64,000 nucleotides of DNA from CAWIJJ01 sp963836425 (GCA_963836425.1 CAWIJJ010000015.1:62001-126000); one strand, 5' to 3'. Shown: positions 49,291-59,215, counted from the stretch's first letter. The notes: generated from the sequence alone by a model not told the origin. Numbers and translations are program-made.

Positions 49291-49701
49291 TCAGTACATG
49301 GCGGGGTAGCTCTCCCGCATTTCGCGCGCTTGCGCCCGGGCGGACTCGATCTGGATGAGCGGTCCCTTGCCGAGGCCGGGACAATAGCGCGCCGTCTTCA
49401 GCCACTCCCTCCGGCTCTCCACCAGTTCGGGCCAGAAGGGGAAGATGCGGCACTGCGCCGGCTTGACGGCGTGAATGGAACATCCGGACTCCCGCAGAAA
49501 GCTGCAGCCGGCATCGCGCGGCACGCGCAGGCGCATGCGGCGTGCGGTGCGAAAAACGTAGCGCCGCTCAAAGTCCGCCGGCGCCATGCCGAGGTAGCCT
49601 GCAATATTGGTGAGGTCCGTTTCGGTGAGGTAGACGAAACCCTTCTGCCGGCAGCATTCGGTGCAGCCGGGCTGGCACTCGAAGCGTAGACCCTGGGCCA
49701 T
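49291..49701 (-). CDS. YkgJ family cysteine-cluster protein
   Basis: 136 residues from ATG 49701. FECQPGCTECCRQKGFVYLT and DAGCSFLRESGCSIHAVKPA with QCRIFPFWPELV provide the eight conserved Cys of the YkgJ/Fli(Zn)-B family, which probably bind zinc or an Fe-S cluster. Function unknown. The upstream bases show no clear promoter. Confidence 0.85.
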   Translation of the reverse strand: MAQGLRFECQPGCTECCRQKGFVYLTETDLTNIAGYLGMAPADFERRYVFRTARRMRLRVPRDAGCSFLRESGCSIHAVKPAQCRIFPFWPELVESRREWLKTARYCPGLGKGPLIQIESARAQAREMRESYPAMY

Positions 49702-49780
49702 GCCTGAGTATAGCGTCCAGGAAGATCGCGAAAAATGCGTCTGACCCCTTTTTCCGGAGCAGCGTAGTACACTCTCACTC

Positions 49781-52648
49781 ATGATCCCCAGACCCCTCGG
49801 CAGGCGGGCGGTTCTGCTCGCCCTGTCTCTTAGCGTCTGCTCCCTGTTCGCGCAGCCCGCACCAAAAGTCACCAGCCCCACGGAGGCGCTGGGATTCAAC
49901 CTCGGCGACGATTATTCGGTCGCCAACTATACGCAACTGGAAGCGTACTGGAAGAAGCTGGCCGCCGAATCGGATCGCATGAAGCTGGTGGATATCGGAC
50001 CGACGGAAGAGGGCCGCAGGCAGTACATGGCCGTGATCTCGTCTCCGGAAAACATCAGGAAGCTCGACCGCTACAAAGAAATCTCGCAGCGGCTGGCGCG
50101 GGCAGAAGGCCTGACCGAGGCGCAGGCGCGCGCGCTGGCGAAGGAAGGAAAGGCGGTGGTCTGGATCGACGGCGGGCTGCATGCCAGCGAGACGGTCGGA
50201 TCGCAGCAATTGATGGAAATGGTGTACCAGATGGTGAGCCGCACCGACGAGGAGACCGTACGCCTGCTGAACGACACCATTCAGCTCTACGTTCTGGCCA
50301 ACCCGGACGGCCAGGAACTGGTGGCGAACTGGTACATGCGCGGGTCGGAAAATCCGAAGGCGCCCCTGCGCCCGCAGGAGCAGCGCAGCATGGGCAACCT
50401 GCCGCGCCTCTATGCCAAATATATCGGGCACGATGACAACCGCGATTTCTACATGTCGGCCATGAAGGAAACCACCAACATGAACCGCCAGCTCTTTCTC
50501 GAATGGTATCCGCAGATCATGTATAACCACCACCAGACGGGTCCGGCGGGCGCGGTGATCTTCATGCCGCCGTTCCGTGATCCGTTCAATTACAATTTCG
50601 ATCCGCTGATTCCGCTCGGGGTGGAAATGGTGGGCACGGCGATGCACAGCCGCCTGGTGGCGGAGGGCAAGGGCGGCAGCGCCATGCGCAGCGGCGCCAG
50701 TTACTCCACCTGGTGGAACGGCGGCCTCCGCACCATCACCTACTTCCATAACATGATCGGCATCCTCACCGAGATCATCGGCAACCCCACCCCCACCAGC
50801 ATTCCCCTCGTAGCCGGCAAGCAGTTGCCCCAAGGTGACTGGCCGCTGCCCATCGCGCCCCAGCCGTGGCACTATCGCCAGTCGATCGATTACGAGATGT
50901 CGAACAACCGGGCCATTCTGGACCTGGCTTCGCGCTACCGCGAGACCTTCCTGTTCAACATCTGGCGGATGGGCATGAACTCGATTGAACGGGGAAGTAA
51001 GGACAACTGGACGGTCACGCCCAAGCGGATCGCGGCATTGCAGGCGGCCGCGCCGGCAGGCAACGGGCGCGGCGGTCGCGGCGGCACACCGGCGGCGGAG
51101 CCGGCGGGCGGCGATACTCCCGCGGCTTTCGCGGGCGGGGGACGCGGCGGCATGAACGCCGAACTGTACAAGACCGTGCTCCACGACCCCGGGGCGCGGG
51201 ACGCGCGCGGATACATCATTTCCGCAGGGCAACCCGATTTCGCCACGGCCACCGAGTTTATCAACGCCCTGATCAAGACCGGGATCACGGTCCATCGCGC
51301 CACCGCGGCCTTCACCGTGGCCGGCAAGAGCTATCCCGCCGGTTCCTACGTGGTCAAGGCGGCGCAGCCTTTCCGGCCGCACGTGATGGACATGTTCGAG
51401 CCGCAGGATCATCCGAACGACTTTCAGTATCCCGGCGGACCCCCGGTGCCGCCCTACGACATCACCGGGTGGACGCTGGCGATGCAGATGGGCGTCGAGT
51501 ACGACCGCGTTTTCGATGCGTTCGACGGCCCCTTCGCCAAACTGCCGCTGGGCGTCCTGCTGCCTCCGCCCCCCGCGGCGATCAAGGGCCCCGCCAACCC
51601 GGCCGGATACCTGATCAGCCACCAGATCAATAATTCATTCAAGATGATCAACCGCCTGTTGAAAGCCGGCGTGGACGTGTACTGGCTCAAGGGGCAGGCG
51701 TCGGCCGAAGGCAATGATCTGGGAACGGGAGCGATCTGGGTGCCCGCCGCCGGCAGCGCCCGCACGGTTCTGGAGCGCGGCGCGCGCGAACTTGGCGTGC
51801 CCGTCACGGCGGTGGCCAAGGCTCCGGCGGGAGAGGCGCTGAAGCTGAAACCGATCCGCATCGGCCTCTACGATCAGTACGGCGGCTCCATGCCCTCGGG
51901 GTGGACGCGCTGGCTTTTCGAACAGTACGAAATGCCCTTCGAACGCGTCTTCGCGCCGGCCCTCGATTCGGGCGATCTCAAGGCCAAATTCGACGTGATC
52001 GTCTTTCCGGACGGCGCGATCCGGCGCGGCGGCGCCGGGGGACGTGGCGGCGGAGGCGGGGGACGCGGCGGCGCGGCGGCAACGGCACCGCCCGAATACA
52101 GCGCCCAAATGGGGCGCATCACGGATGAGAAAACCATGCCCGCGCTGCAAAAGTTCGTGGAATCCGGAGGTTCCGTCGTCACCATCGGCAGTTCCACCAG
52201 CGTGGCCGAGGTTTTCGGGATTCCGGTGAAGAGCTTCCTCACCGAAAAGGGGGCGGATGGAACCGATCGCGCGCTCGGCCGCGACAAGTTCTATGTTCCC
52301 GGCTCGCTGCTGAAAGTGAACGTGGACAATACCAATCCGCTCGCCTATGGCATGCCCCGGCAGGTGGACGTGTTCTTCGATAGCAGTCCGGTGTTCCGAA
52401 TCGGCTCCGGAGATCATGTGCCGAACCGGGTGGGCTGGTTCGAAGGCAAGGAGGTGCTCGACAGCGGTTGGGCATGGGGCCAGCAGCACCTGGACGGCGG
52501 CGTGGCCGTAGCCGAAGCGACCGTAGGCGAAGGCAAAGTGGTTCTTCTCGGACCGGAAGTTGCTTTCCGCGCCCAGCCCCACGGGACTTTCAAGCTGCTG
52601 TTCAATGGTCTGTACTACGGCAGCGCCAAGACGGCGGCTTTGCCGTAG
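49781..52648 (+). CDS. Large secreted M14 family zinc carboxypeptidase-like protein
   Basis: 955 residues with a signal peptide (VLLALSLSVCSLFAQ). The M14 core: WIDGGLHASETVGSQQLMEM has H-x-S-E zinc ligands, YVLANPDGQELVANW the N-P-D-G motif, HDDNRDFYMSAMKETTNMNR the Arg, and IMYNHHQTGPAGAVIFMPP the third ligand His. Two Gly/Arg/Ala-rich low-complexity inserts are present (around residues 425-460 and 747-770). The C-terminal part resembles a glutamine-amidotransferase-like fold. Such long M14 proteins are common in this type of bacterium and probably digest peptides outside the cell. Confidence 0.85.
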   Translation: MIPRPLGRRAVLLALSLSVCSLFAQPAPKVTSPTEALGFNLGDDYSVANYTQLEAYWKKLAAESDRMKLVDIGPTEEGRRQYMAVISSPENIRKLDRYKEISQRLARAEGLTEAQARALAKEGKAVVWIDGGLHASETVGSQQLMEMVYQMVSRTDEETVRLLNDTIQLYVLANPDGQELVANWYMRGSENPKAPLRPQEQRSMGNLPRLYAKYIGHDDNRDFYMSAMKETTNMNRQLFLEWYPQIMYNHHQTGPAGAVIFMPPFRDPFNYNFDPLIPLGVEMVGTAMHSRLVAEGKGGSAMRSGASYSTWWNGGLRTITYFHNMIGILTEIIGNPTPTSIPLVAGKQLPQGDWPLPIAPQPWHYRQSIDYEMSNNRAILDLASRYRETFLFNIWRMGMNSIERGSKDNWTVTPKRIAALQAAAPAGNGRGGRGGTPAAEPAGGDTPAAFAGGGRGGMNAELYKTVLHDPGARDARGYIISAGQPDFATATEFINALIKTGITVHRATAAFTVAGKSYPAGSYVVKAAQPFRPHVMDMFEPQDHPNDFQYPGGPPVPPYDITGWTLAMQMGVEYDRVFDAFDGPFAKLPLGVLLPPPPAAIKGPANPAGYLISHQINNSFKMINRLLKAGVDVYWLKGQASAEGNDLGTGAIWVPAAGSARTVLERGARELGVPVTAVAKAPAGEALKLKPIRIGLYDQYGGSMPSGWTRWLFEQYEMPFERVFAPALDSGDLKAKFDVIVFPDGAIRRGGAGGRGGGGGGRGGAAATAPPEYSAQMGRITDEKTMPALQKFVESGGSVVTIGSSTSVAEVFGIPVKSFLTEKGADGTDRALGRDKFYVPGSLLKVNVDNTNPLAYGMPRQVDVFFDSSPVFRIGSGDHVPNRVGWFEGKEVLDSGWAWGQQHLDGGVAVAEATVGEGKVVLLGPEVAFRAQPHGTFKLLFNGLYYGSAKTAALP

Positions 52649-52659
52649 GGCGGCGGATT

Positions 52660-53385
52660 TCACGCGGGCAGGGGCTGGAAGGAGCCGGCGGCCAGCATGG
52701 CGGCGACCCACCCGGCGTGCGGAAATCCGGACTCGAGAACGGCCTTCCGCTCCTGTTCGACACTGTATTCGACTCGCCGGATGGCCGCGTCTCCATCGTC
52801 CACAAGCAGGTAGGAGGCCCTGCTGTCGCCATCATAAGGCAGGCCCACACTGCCCGAGTTGGCCACAGTGAGGCCGGCTATCCTGCGCACGAAGGGGCGG
52901 TGAATGTGGCCGTAGACCGCCACCGCCCGCACCAGCGGGACGAAGGTCGCTTCGAGTTCCGCATCCGGCGCGTCCGGGCCCGGCGCCCGCCATAAATCGT
53001 CGGGAGTCGCGTGGACCAGGGCCACCGGCCCGTGCGCCTGATACCGCGGCAGTTCGCTCAGCCAGTTCAGTCGCGCTCGACCGAGCAGTTCGCGCGATGC
53101 CGCCGCCATTTCCCCGATGGCTGCGAACATGGCCGCCATTTGCGGCAGCGAGCCGGCGAATTCCGCGAGCGACTCCGGACGAAACAGCATTTCGTCCGTG
53201 TTGCCCACCACGCCCGGCCAGCCGAGCCCGCGGATCCGGTCCACCACGTCTGCCCCGCCGGGCGAGCCGTCCGCAAGATCCCCGCCGTGCAGCGTCAAGT
53301 CGGGGGCAGTCTCGCGAAGATCCCTGATTACGGCTTCCAGGGCGGTACGGTTGCCGTGAATGTCCGAAATCACCGCGATCCGCAT
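52660..53385 (-). CDS. Metallophosphoesterase (YfcE/MJ0936-like)
   Basis: 241 residues. RIAVISDIHGNRTALEAVI contains D-x-H and the start of the dinuclear metal site, LTLHGGDLADGSPGG the G-D, GVVGNTDEML the G-N-x-D, PVALVHATPDD a His, and AVYGHIHRPFVRRIAG the G-H-x-H. It should hydrolyse phosphate esters or cyclic nucleotides. Start at 53385 or two codons earlier. Confidence 0.88.
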   Translation of the reverse strand: MRIAVISDIHGNRTALEAVIRDLRETAPDLTLHGGDLADGSPGGADVVDRIRGLGWPGVVGNTDEMLFRPESLAEFAGSLPQMAAMFAAIGEMAAASRELLGRARLNWLSELPRYQAHGPVALVHATPDDLWRAPGPDAPDAELEATFVPLVRAVAVYGHIHRPFVRRIAGLTVANSGSVGLPYDGDSRASYLLVDDGDAAIRRVEYSVEQERKAVLESGFPHAGWVAAMLAAGSFQPLPA

Positions 53386-53469
53386 GGCCATAGATTAGAC
53401 TGCCGGACAGCGCTGTGCCAGGCGGGTGCGGGCCTCCATTCCACGAAAGGTGCGTTCCCGCCCCCCGCG

Positions 53470-54834
53470 TCAGAGGGATCGCAGGAAATTGAGCAGATCC
53501 TGCTTTTGAGCGGCGCTGAGGGCTCCGTAGTGGCCGGCAACGGTGGCAGCCTCGCCGCCGTGCGCCGCGATGGCCGCGCCGAGTTCGGAGGTGCGCCCGT
53601 CGTGCAGCAGGAATATGCGCTGGCCGAGCCCCCACAGGGGCGCTGTGCGGAAATCGCCGGATCCAGCGTCGCCCTGCGCCACGCCGTCAGCCAGGGTGTC
53701 ACCCATGTCGTGAACCAGCAGGTCCGAGTAGAGATTAACCGTTTTGTTCGACAGGGCGGACGAGGAGTGGCTGCCCGTGGTCATCGACGGGGTGTGGCAC
53801 ACAGCGCACCCGATCATGCTGAACAGCGTCCGGCCGTTATTGATGGAAGCGGCGCCGACCGCACCCACGGCGGCGGACCTGTACGACGAGACGGGCTGCG
53901 GCGGCGCCAGGAACTTCATAAAATTGGCGAACGATACGGCGTCGCTCGGCACCGATTGCGGCTGAGTCAGTTCGTAGTGGGTTTGGTCCTCCGGAGTCGG
54001 ATTGACCCGGCAGGCTTGAGGATCCTGCACGCCGCCATCTCCGCGCTCGTCGGGAAACAGGTCGTTGGAAACGCCCTGTTCCACGTTGTAGGCTTCACCC
54101 GAGAACAGCACCAGGGACTTGTTCTGCGATTTCCACCCGAAGCGGTTCACCGATCCGTCGTTTCCGCTGCGGTTCGCATGGCCGGCGATGCCGAACGGTT
54201 TGGCAATGCCCTCGCGGGACAGGATGGTGGAGTCCGCGATGGCTTCGATCAGGCCCAGGCCGAACGTGGGTGTCGGGATTCGGAAGATCACATTGTTGTT
54301 GAGCATGTGGGTCGAAAAATCCGGTTGGGCAATGTTGCAGCCCCTGGGGGTGTCCGGGCGGCCCATGATCGTGAACAGGTCGTGCACTCCTCCATCTCGC
54401 CTGGTTTTGGCGGCCGGGTCCCTGAAAACAAAGCGCGCCTCCCGCACCGGACCGTCCGCTGCGATCATGCCCAATCCGGTCAGCAGGGCCACCTGGGCTG
54501 GGGGCGCAACGTTGCCGACCACCTGCGGGTTGTCTTTGGGACTCGATCCTCCGACGGCGGGGAATGCATGGCATCCCGCGCAACTGGTCAAGTTGAAACG
54601 CGGGCCGAGTCCGGGTTCGGTAGCGGGGATGGTCCCGGCCACCGAGGCCACTTCGGTGAAGGCGTCAAGGCCGGAGGAGAAGAACTTTCCCTCCTTGACG
54701 GTAAGCCCGTTGATGACAGTTCCCGCGCTGGCCGCGCCGGTTCGAACACCCGGGTCGGTTTGTGCGGCTGCTGTCAAAGAAAACCAAAGAAAAACGCTGA
54801 TAGCAAAGGTCTTAACGTAGATACACCTGGACAT
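53470..54834 (-). CDS. Di-heme oxidoreductase (DUF1111), exported
   Basis: 454 residues with a signal peptide (FLWFSLTAAAQ). Two heme motifs, CAGCH (in RFNLTSCAGCHAFPAVGG) and CAVCH (in LFSMIGCAVCHTPSM), and FGLGLIEAIADSTIL, FGWKSQNKSLVLFSGEAYN and LLVHDMGDTLADG are typical of the DUF1111 di-heme family, distant relatives of MauG and cytochrome c peroxidases. Likely periplasmic; substrate unknown. Confidence 0.85.
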   Translation of the reverse strand: MSRCIYVKTFAISVFLWFSLTAAAQTDPGVRTGAASAGTVINGLTVKEGKFFSSGLDAFTEVASVAGTIPATEPGLGPRFNLTSCAGCHAFPAVGGSSPKDNPQVVGNVAPPAQVALLTGLGMIAADGPVREARFVFRDPAAKTRRDGGVHDLFTIMGRPDTPRGCNIAQPDFSTHMLNNNVIFRIPTPTFGLGLIEAIADSTILSREGIAKPFGIAGHANRSGNDGSVNRFGWKSQNKSLVLFSGEAYNVEQGVSNDLFPDERGDGGVQDPQACRVNPTPEDQTHYELTQPQSVPSDAVSFANFMKFLAPPQPVSSYRSAAVGAVGAASINNGRTLFSMIGCAVCHTPSMTTGSHSSSALSNKTVNLYSDLLVHDMGDTLADGVAQGDAGSGDFRTAPLWGLGQRIFLLHDGRTSELGAAIAAHGGEAATVAGHYGALSAAQKQDLLNFLRSL

Positions 54835-55225
54835 GGCTCACCTGTCGGCAGGCCGTTTTGCCCGGTTCGGACAAATCGGACTGAATCGGTGTGGGTATTT
54901 ACAGCTATGCCAGTCTGAATCTGGTAGGATCAGGATTGTTCAAGCCCTTGGAGTCCTCGCCGGATTCCGAGGCATCAGCGGCCCTCGCCCACAAAACGGG
55001 GGCCGCTTTGCTGTTTTGCTGAAAACTCCCCTCTCACCGGCCGCTCTCCCGTCCGGCTCGGGTGTTTGCGCACCAACCTCAGGCAGTAATGGTAGTTCTG
55101 GAACCAACAGCGGGTCAAGCAGCAAAACGTGTACAGGTGTGCTGATCCTGACGGACTTCAGGTCCGGCAGATTTGCTGACACCTGTCGGACCGGGCAGCC
55201 GTCTAGACCGTTTAAGGAAAATGAT
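54835..55225 (+). other. Divergent intergenic region with strong hairpins
   Basis: 391 bp between the DUF1111 gene and the gene at 55226. AGCGGCCC/GGGCCGCT (54977-55007) is a perfect 8-bp stem followed by TTTGCTGTTTTGC, like a terminator, and is preceded by CCTCG/CGAGG (54954-54971 region). A second stem at 55161-55192 has 10 pairs (GGTCCGGCAG with CTGTCGGACC, one G-U) and a 12-nt loop. A terminator upstream of a start suggests a small RNA or an attenuated leader. No known RNA family recognised. Confidence 0.45.
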
Positions 55226-55960
55226 ATGCGACTCTTGCTGCTGACGGCAGCCGCCGGTGGATGTCTGTTCGCGCAGGGGACTGAGTCCGAAGCCCCGCGC
55301 CTCAAAACCCGTGACGAGGTGACGGCCCCGCGCCCGCCGGGCGAGCCAAAGGATGTTTGGGTGCTTCCGGCCGGCACGCGGATTCCGATCGCGCTCCGGC
55401 AACCGATATCCACGAAATCCGCCCAGCCCGGCGATCCGGTTTACGCGCAAACCACCTTCCCGATCGTGGTGGATTCCGAGATCGTGATTCCGGCGGGTAC
55501 CTGGGTGCAGGGCAAAGTGGACAACGTGAAGCGGGCGGGCCGTTTGAAAGGTACCGCCGAGCTGGAGTTTCATCTGACCTCGCTGATTTATGCCAACGGG
55601 TACACGGTGGACGTCGCGGCCGCGATCGATCGCGTTCCCGGCGACGAATCGTCCTCGGTGAAGGAACCGGCCACGGTGACGCACAATTCGGAGAAGGGGA
55701 AGGACCTGGAGCGGGTTGGGGATGCGGCCTCCAAGGGTGGCCAGATCGGTGCGATTGCCGGAACCGCGGCGCGCCCCAGTGCGCGCGGCTTCGGTGTCGG
55801 CGGGCTGTCCGGCATCGCGGCGGGAACATTGATCGGGCTGCTGGCGAGAGGCAGCGACGTGCGTTTCGAGACCGGCACTGCCGTCGAAATCGCGTTGAGC
55901 CACCCCATGGCCGTAGAAGCGGCCAAGGCCAACCGGATTCCCGCAGGCGCCGCCCGTTAG
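55226..55960 (+). CDS. Exported protein with a TrbI/VirB10-like beta region
   Basis: 244 residues, AAGGAAA before the ATG, then a signal peptide (LLLLTAAAGGCLFAQ). WVLPAGTRIPIALRQPISTK, GDPVYAQTTFPIVVDSEIVI and PAGTWVQGKVDNVKRAGRLK resemble the beta-barrel segment of TrbI/VirB10 proteins, here without a secretion system nearby. The C-terminal part is Gly/Ala-rich and may contain a membrane-active helix (GLSGIAAGTLIGLLA). Function unknown. An earlier open frame upstream lacks a signal and is not used. Confidence 0.65.
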   Translation: MRLLLLTAAAGGCLFAQGTESEAPRLKTRDEVTAPRPPGEPKDVWVLPAGTRIPIALRQPISTKSAQPGDPVYAQTTFPIVVDSEIVIPAGTWVQGKVDNVKRAGRLKGTAELEFHLTSLIYANGYTVDVAAAIDRVPGDESSSVKEPATVTHNSEKGKDLERVGDAASKGGQIGAIAGTAARPSARGFGVGGLSGIAAGTLIGLLARGSDVRFETGTAVEIALSHPMAVEAAKANRIPAGAAR

Positions 55961-56045
55961 GCTCTTAGTTCCCGGAAAATGCCCGTCATGCCGGCGCCGC
56001 CATTCTGGCTTCTGGCTTCCTCGACTCCCATATCCCGAAGGGATA

Positions 56046-57581
56046 TCAACGGCGAAGCCCTTGGCGGCGCACCAGCCCGCGGCATTCCTCGATGCCGAAT
56101 GCGTAGGTAAGCGCGAAATACGCCACTCCGTAGGCGCCGAGGATGGGAACGGCAAAAAACTCGGGCCGTGCCGGCGGGATGGAGAGTTTGACTATCCATG
56201 CAGCCGCGGCAGCCACCAGTGCCGCGCCCCACAGGCGTGCCGAGATCCCCGTCTGGAGGCCGGTGGTTCCGATACGGCGGTTCAGGGAGCGGCGCAGCAG
56301 CGCGAACTCGACCCATCCGGCCACGCCGGCCGAGCCGGTAAGACCGGCCACTCCCAGGCGTAGCGGGAAAGCGGCCACCCAGCCGAGCGCAACCGTCAGA
56401 GCCACACGCACCACGGCGAAACGCAGCGGGGTGCGCGTGTCGCGCAACGCGTAATAAGTGGATGCGTAGAGCCGTCCTAAAGTGGAAGCGAGCAGCCCGA
56501 TGGCCGAGCCCACCAGGATGCCCCACAGGCGGAGCGTGGCCGCATGCGTGAACCTGCCGTTTTCAAACAACGCGCCCCCCACTACGTCGCCGAGCGCGGC
56601 GAAGGCCACGGCGGAGGGAACTACGAAGAAGGCGATGCGCCGCAGTCCCGCGTCGAGGCGCCGCCGCAGGTAGGCGGAGACCTCTGCGTCGGTTCCCGTG
56701 ATGCTCGACATCGCGGGCAGTTCGGCGGCGGAGACGGCCATGCCGAACAGGCTGACGGGCAGCACGTTCAGCGTCTGCGCGTTGGTGAGCAGCGCCATCG
56801 CGCCTTCCCCCAGGTAGCTGGCCAGAATGTTGTCCACGTACGCGCTGATTTGCACCACGCCGCGGCTGAAGAACACCGGCACAAAATTGCGAAGCACCTC
56901 GCGCACGCGGGCGGCATGCACCGCCGCTTCCACCTTCAGATGACGCACCAGGCGCAGCACCACCGGAAGCTGAACCAGCAACTGAAGCGCGCTGCCCGCC
57001 ACCGCGCCCCACGCCAGCGTGACCGCCAGCGCCGATTCCTCCTGGCCGCGAAACGCGATCATGGTCGCGATCATCGCCAGGCTGGAAATCACCGGCGCCG
57101 AATAGGACAGGAAGAACTTGCGATGGCTGTTGAGGACGCCCAGGCACCAGGCGGAGAGCACCAGCAGCCCGACCGCCGGAAACAGGACGCGCACAAGCTG
57201 CACGGTGAGCTCGCGTTTCGCTTCCGGGAAACCCGGCGCAATGGCGAAGATGAGGTACGGCGCAGCCAGGATTCCCGCCAGCACCAGCGCGGAAGTGGCC
57301 AGGGCCAGAATCGTCCCCACCGCGCCCGCCACGCGCCCGGCTTCCTTCTCGTCTCCCTCGGCCAGCAGGCGGGCGTATACGGGGATGAACGAGGCGGAGA
57401 GCACACCCTCGCCGAGCAGGTTTTGCAGGATGTTCGGGATGCGAAAGGCGGCGTTGAACGCATCCGCCGCTTCAAAGATGCCGAAGTACCGTGCGAAAAT
57501 CCGCTGCCGGACCAGGCCGGCGATCCGGCTCAACAGAATGCCCGCGGCAACCAGAAATGAGTGCCGGCCGGTCCGCTCCAC
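56046..57581 (-). CDS. murJ: Lipid II flippase MurJ
   Basis: 511 residues from GTG 57581, directly after the stop of the dehydrogenase gene. About 14 transmembrane helices; RIAGLVRQRIFARYFG, AFNAAFRIPNILQNLLGEGV and LSASFIPVYARLLAEGDEKE are the MviN/MurJ N-terminal signature. It moves lipid II across the inner membrane for peptidoglycan synthesis. Co-transcribed with the dehydrogenase and Nudix genes. Confidence 0.95.
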   Translation of the reverse strand: MERTGRHSFLVAAGILLSRIAGLVRQRIFARYFGIFEAADAFNAAFRIPNILQNLLGEGVLSASFIPVYARLLAEGDEKEAGRVAGAVGTILALATSALVLAGILAAPYLIFAIAPGFPEAKRELTVQLVRVLFPAVGLLVLSAWCLGVLNSHRKFFLSYSAPVISSLAMIATMIAFRGQEESALAVTLAWGAVAGSALQLLVQLPVVLRLVRHLKVEAAVHAARVREVLRNFVPVFFSRGVVQISAYVDNILASYLGEGAMALLTNAQTLNVLPVSLFGMAVSAAELPAMSSITGTDAEVSAYLRRRLDAGLRRIAFFVVPSAVAFAALGDVVGGALFENGRFTHAATLRLWGILVGSAIGLLASTLGRLYASTYYALRDTRTPLRFAVVRVALTVALGWVAAFPLRLGVAGLTGSAGVAGWVEFALLRRSLNRRIGTTGLQTGISARLWGAALVAAAAAWIVKLSIPPARPEFFAVPILGAYGVAYFALTYAFGIEECRGLVRRQGLRR

Positions 57582-58646
57582 TTAGGCCAGTTTCTCCAGC
57601 ACGGCGGACGCGACGTCTTCGGTGCCGGCGCTGCCGCCCAGATCCGGCGTGCGCACGCGCTCTTCGGCGAGCACCGCGGCCACGGCGGCTTCCACCTCCC
57701 GGGCGGCCTGTTCCATCTCCAGGTGCTCCAGCATCATGCCCGCACTGAGGATCGACGCCAGCGGGTTGACGATGCCCTTGCCCGCAATATCGGGCGCCGA
57801 GCCGTGCACCGGCTCGAACATGGAGGGAAAACGGCGCGAGGGATCCAGGTTGGCGCTGGCCGCCAGTCCCATGCTGCCGATGATGGCCGCGGAGATGTCG
57901 CTGAGGATGTCGCAGAACAGGTTCGATCCCACCACCACGTCGAACGATTCCGGCCGCCGGATGAAGTTCATCGCCGCGGCATCCACCAGCAGGGACTCGG
58001 TTTCGATATCCGGAAAATCGGCGGCCACCTCGCGAAACACGCGGTCCCATAGCACCATGCTGTAGCCCTGCGCGTTGGACTTGGTGATCGACGTCACCCG
58101 CCGTTTGCGGTTGCGCCGTACCGCCAGTTCAAAGGCGAAGCGCACAATGCGGTCGATGCCGCGACGCGTGAAGACCGACGTCTGAATGGCGATTTCTTCG
58201 GGCTGGTGCTGGTAGACGAAGCCGCCCACCTGCGCATATTCGCCCTCCGTGTTCTCGCGGACCACGACGAAGTCGATTTCACCGCCTTTGCGGTTGGCGA
58301 GAGGCGAGGTCACGCCCGGGTAGAGGAACGCGGGGCGCACGTTGGCGTACTGGTCGAAGGTGCGGCGGATCGGCAGCAGCAGGCCGTTCAGCGTGGTGTG
58401 GTCCGGGATGTCGGGATGGCCCACGGCTCCGAGCAGAATCGCGTCGCACGGCTGCAACAGGTCGATCGCGCCCGCGGGCATCATGCGGCCCCAACGAAAG
58501 AAGTGATCCGCGCCCCATTCGAAATCCTGAAAGGCGAAGTTCACGCCGTGTTTGCGCGCTACAGTCTCGAGCACCTTCCTGGCGGGCGGCAGAACCTCCT
58601 TGCCCACACCGTCGCCGGCTATCAACGCAATAGTAAAAGTTCGCAT
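57582..58646 (-). CDS. Tartrate/D-malate dehydrogenase-type enzyme (isopropylmalate dehydrogenase superfamily)
   Basis: 354 residues from ATG 58646. TIALIAGDGVGKEVLPPARK is the N-terminal motif, LLPIRRTFDQYANVRPA binds substrate, DFVVVRENTEGEYAQVGGFV and TSITKSNAQGYSMVLWDRVF hold catalytic Tyr/Lys-type positions, and VVVGSNLFCDILSDISAAII with MFEPVHGSAPDIAGKGIVNP bind metal and NAD. Text such as GKEVLPPARKVLE and FRWGRMMPAG fits the TtuC/DmlA branch better than LeuB. It oxidatively decarboxylates a 2-hydroxy diacid. Confidence 0.78.
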   Translation of the reverse strand: MRTFTIALIAGDGVGKEVLPPARKVLETVARKHGVNFAFQDFEWGADHFFRWGRMMPAGAIDLLQPCDAILLGAVGHPDIPDHTTLNGLLLPIRRTFDQYANVRPAFLYPGVTSPLANRKGGEIDFVVVRENTEGEYAQVGGFVYQHQPEEIAIQTSVFTRRGIDRIVRFAFELAVRRNRKRRVTSITKSNAQGYSMVLWDRVFREVAADFPDIETESLLVDAAAMNFIRRPESFDVVVGSNLFCDILSDISAAIIGSMGLAASANLDPSRRFPSMFEPVHGSAPDIAGKGIVNPLASILSAGMMLEHLEMEQAAREVEAAVAAVLAEERVRTPDLGGSAGTEDVASAVLEKLA

Positions 58647-58672
58647 GGGAAGGCCGCAGCCTACCCTACATC

Positions 58673-59215
58673 TTAGCGGAGCCGCGAGTAGGCCCGGCGC
58701 ACATTGCCGGGTAGGTTGTAGTAGTCGAACTCGTCCGGCCTGCACCAGGCCACGTCGCGGGCCTCTTCCGACGCCTGGAGCTCTTCCGACAACGCGCGGA
58801 AATGAAACACCAGGTCGTGGTGCAGGTGATAAGGCTCGTTGCGGCGCGGCGGAATTCCGTGCACGTCGAGCGAAACCAGGCGCGGCCCGCCGTTGGCGGC
58901 CAGCACGGCGCCGGTCTCTTCGATCACTTCGCGGCGCGCGGCATCCCAGATCTCCGGGTCCGATGGTTCGACGTGACCGCCCGGCAGCAGCCAGCGATCG
59001 AGCCGCCGGTGATGCACCAGCAGCAGGCGCTCGCCATCGGGCGCCAGCACCAGGCCGGTGCAGGTGATATGTCCGGGCTCGAACTGACGGCGCGAAAACG
59101 GCGCCGGAGAAGAGTCCAGCAACATCACAGTCAATTCGCGGCTTTTGCCGGCCGCGCCGTCCAGCGGATCGTCAAAGGAGCGGGCGAGGGTTGATACCGA
59201 GAGGGCGTCGATCAT
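58673..59215 (-). CDS. Nudix hydrolase
   Basis: 180 residues. The Nudix box is LPGGHVEPSDPEIWDAARRE plus VIEETGA: REVIEETG is canonical, but the first Glu of the usual G-x5-E is Asp and there is one extra residue before R-E. TGLVLAPDGERLLLVHHRRL precedes it. Substrate unknown (NTP, NDP-sugar or similar). It lies 26 bp upstream of the dehydrogenase gene. Confidence 0.82.
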   Translation of the reverse strand: MIDALSVSTLARSFDDPLDGAAGKSRELTVMLLDSSPAPFSRRQFEPGHITCTGLVLAPDGERLLLVHHRRLDRWLLPGGHVEPSDPEIWDAARREVIEETGAVLAANGGPRLVSLDVHGIPPRRNEPYHLHHDLVFHFRALSEELQASEEARDVAWCRPDEFDYYNLPGNVRRAYSRLR

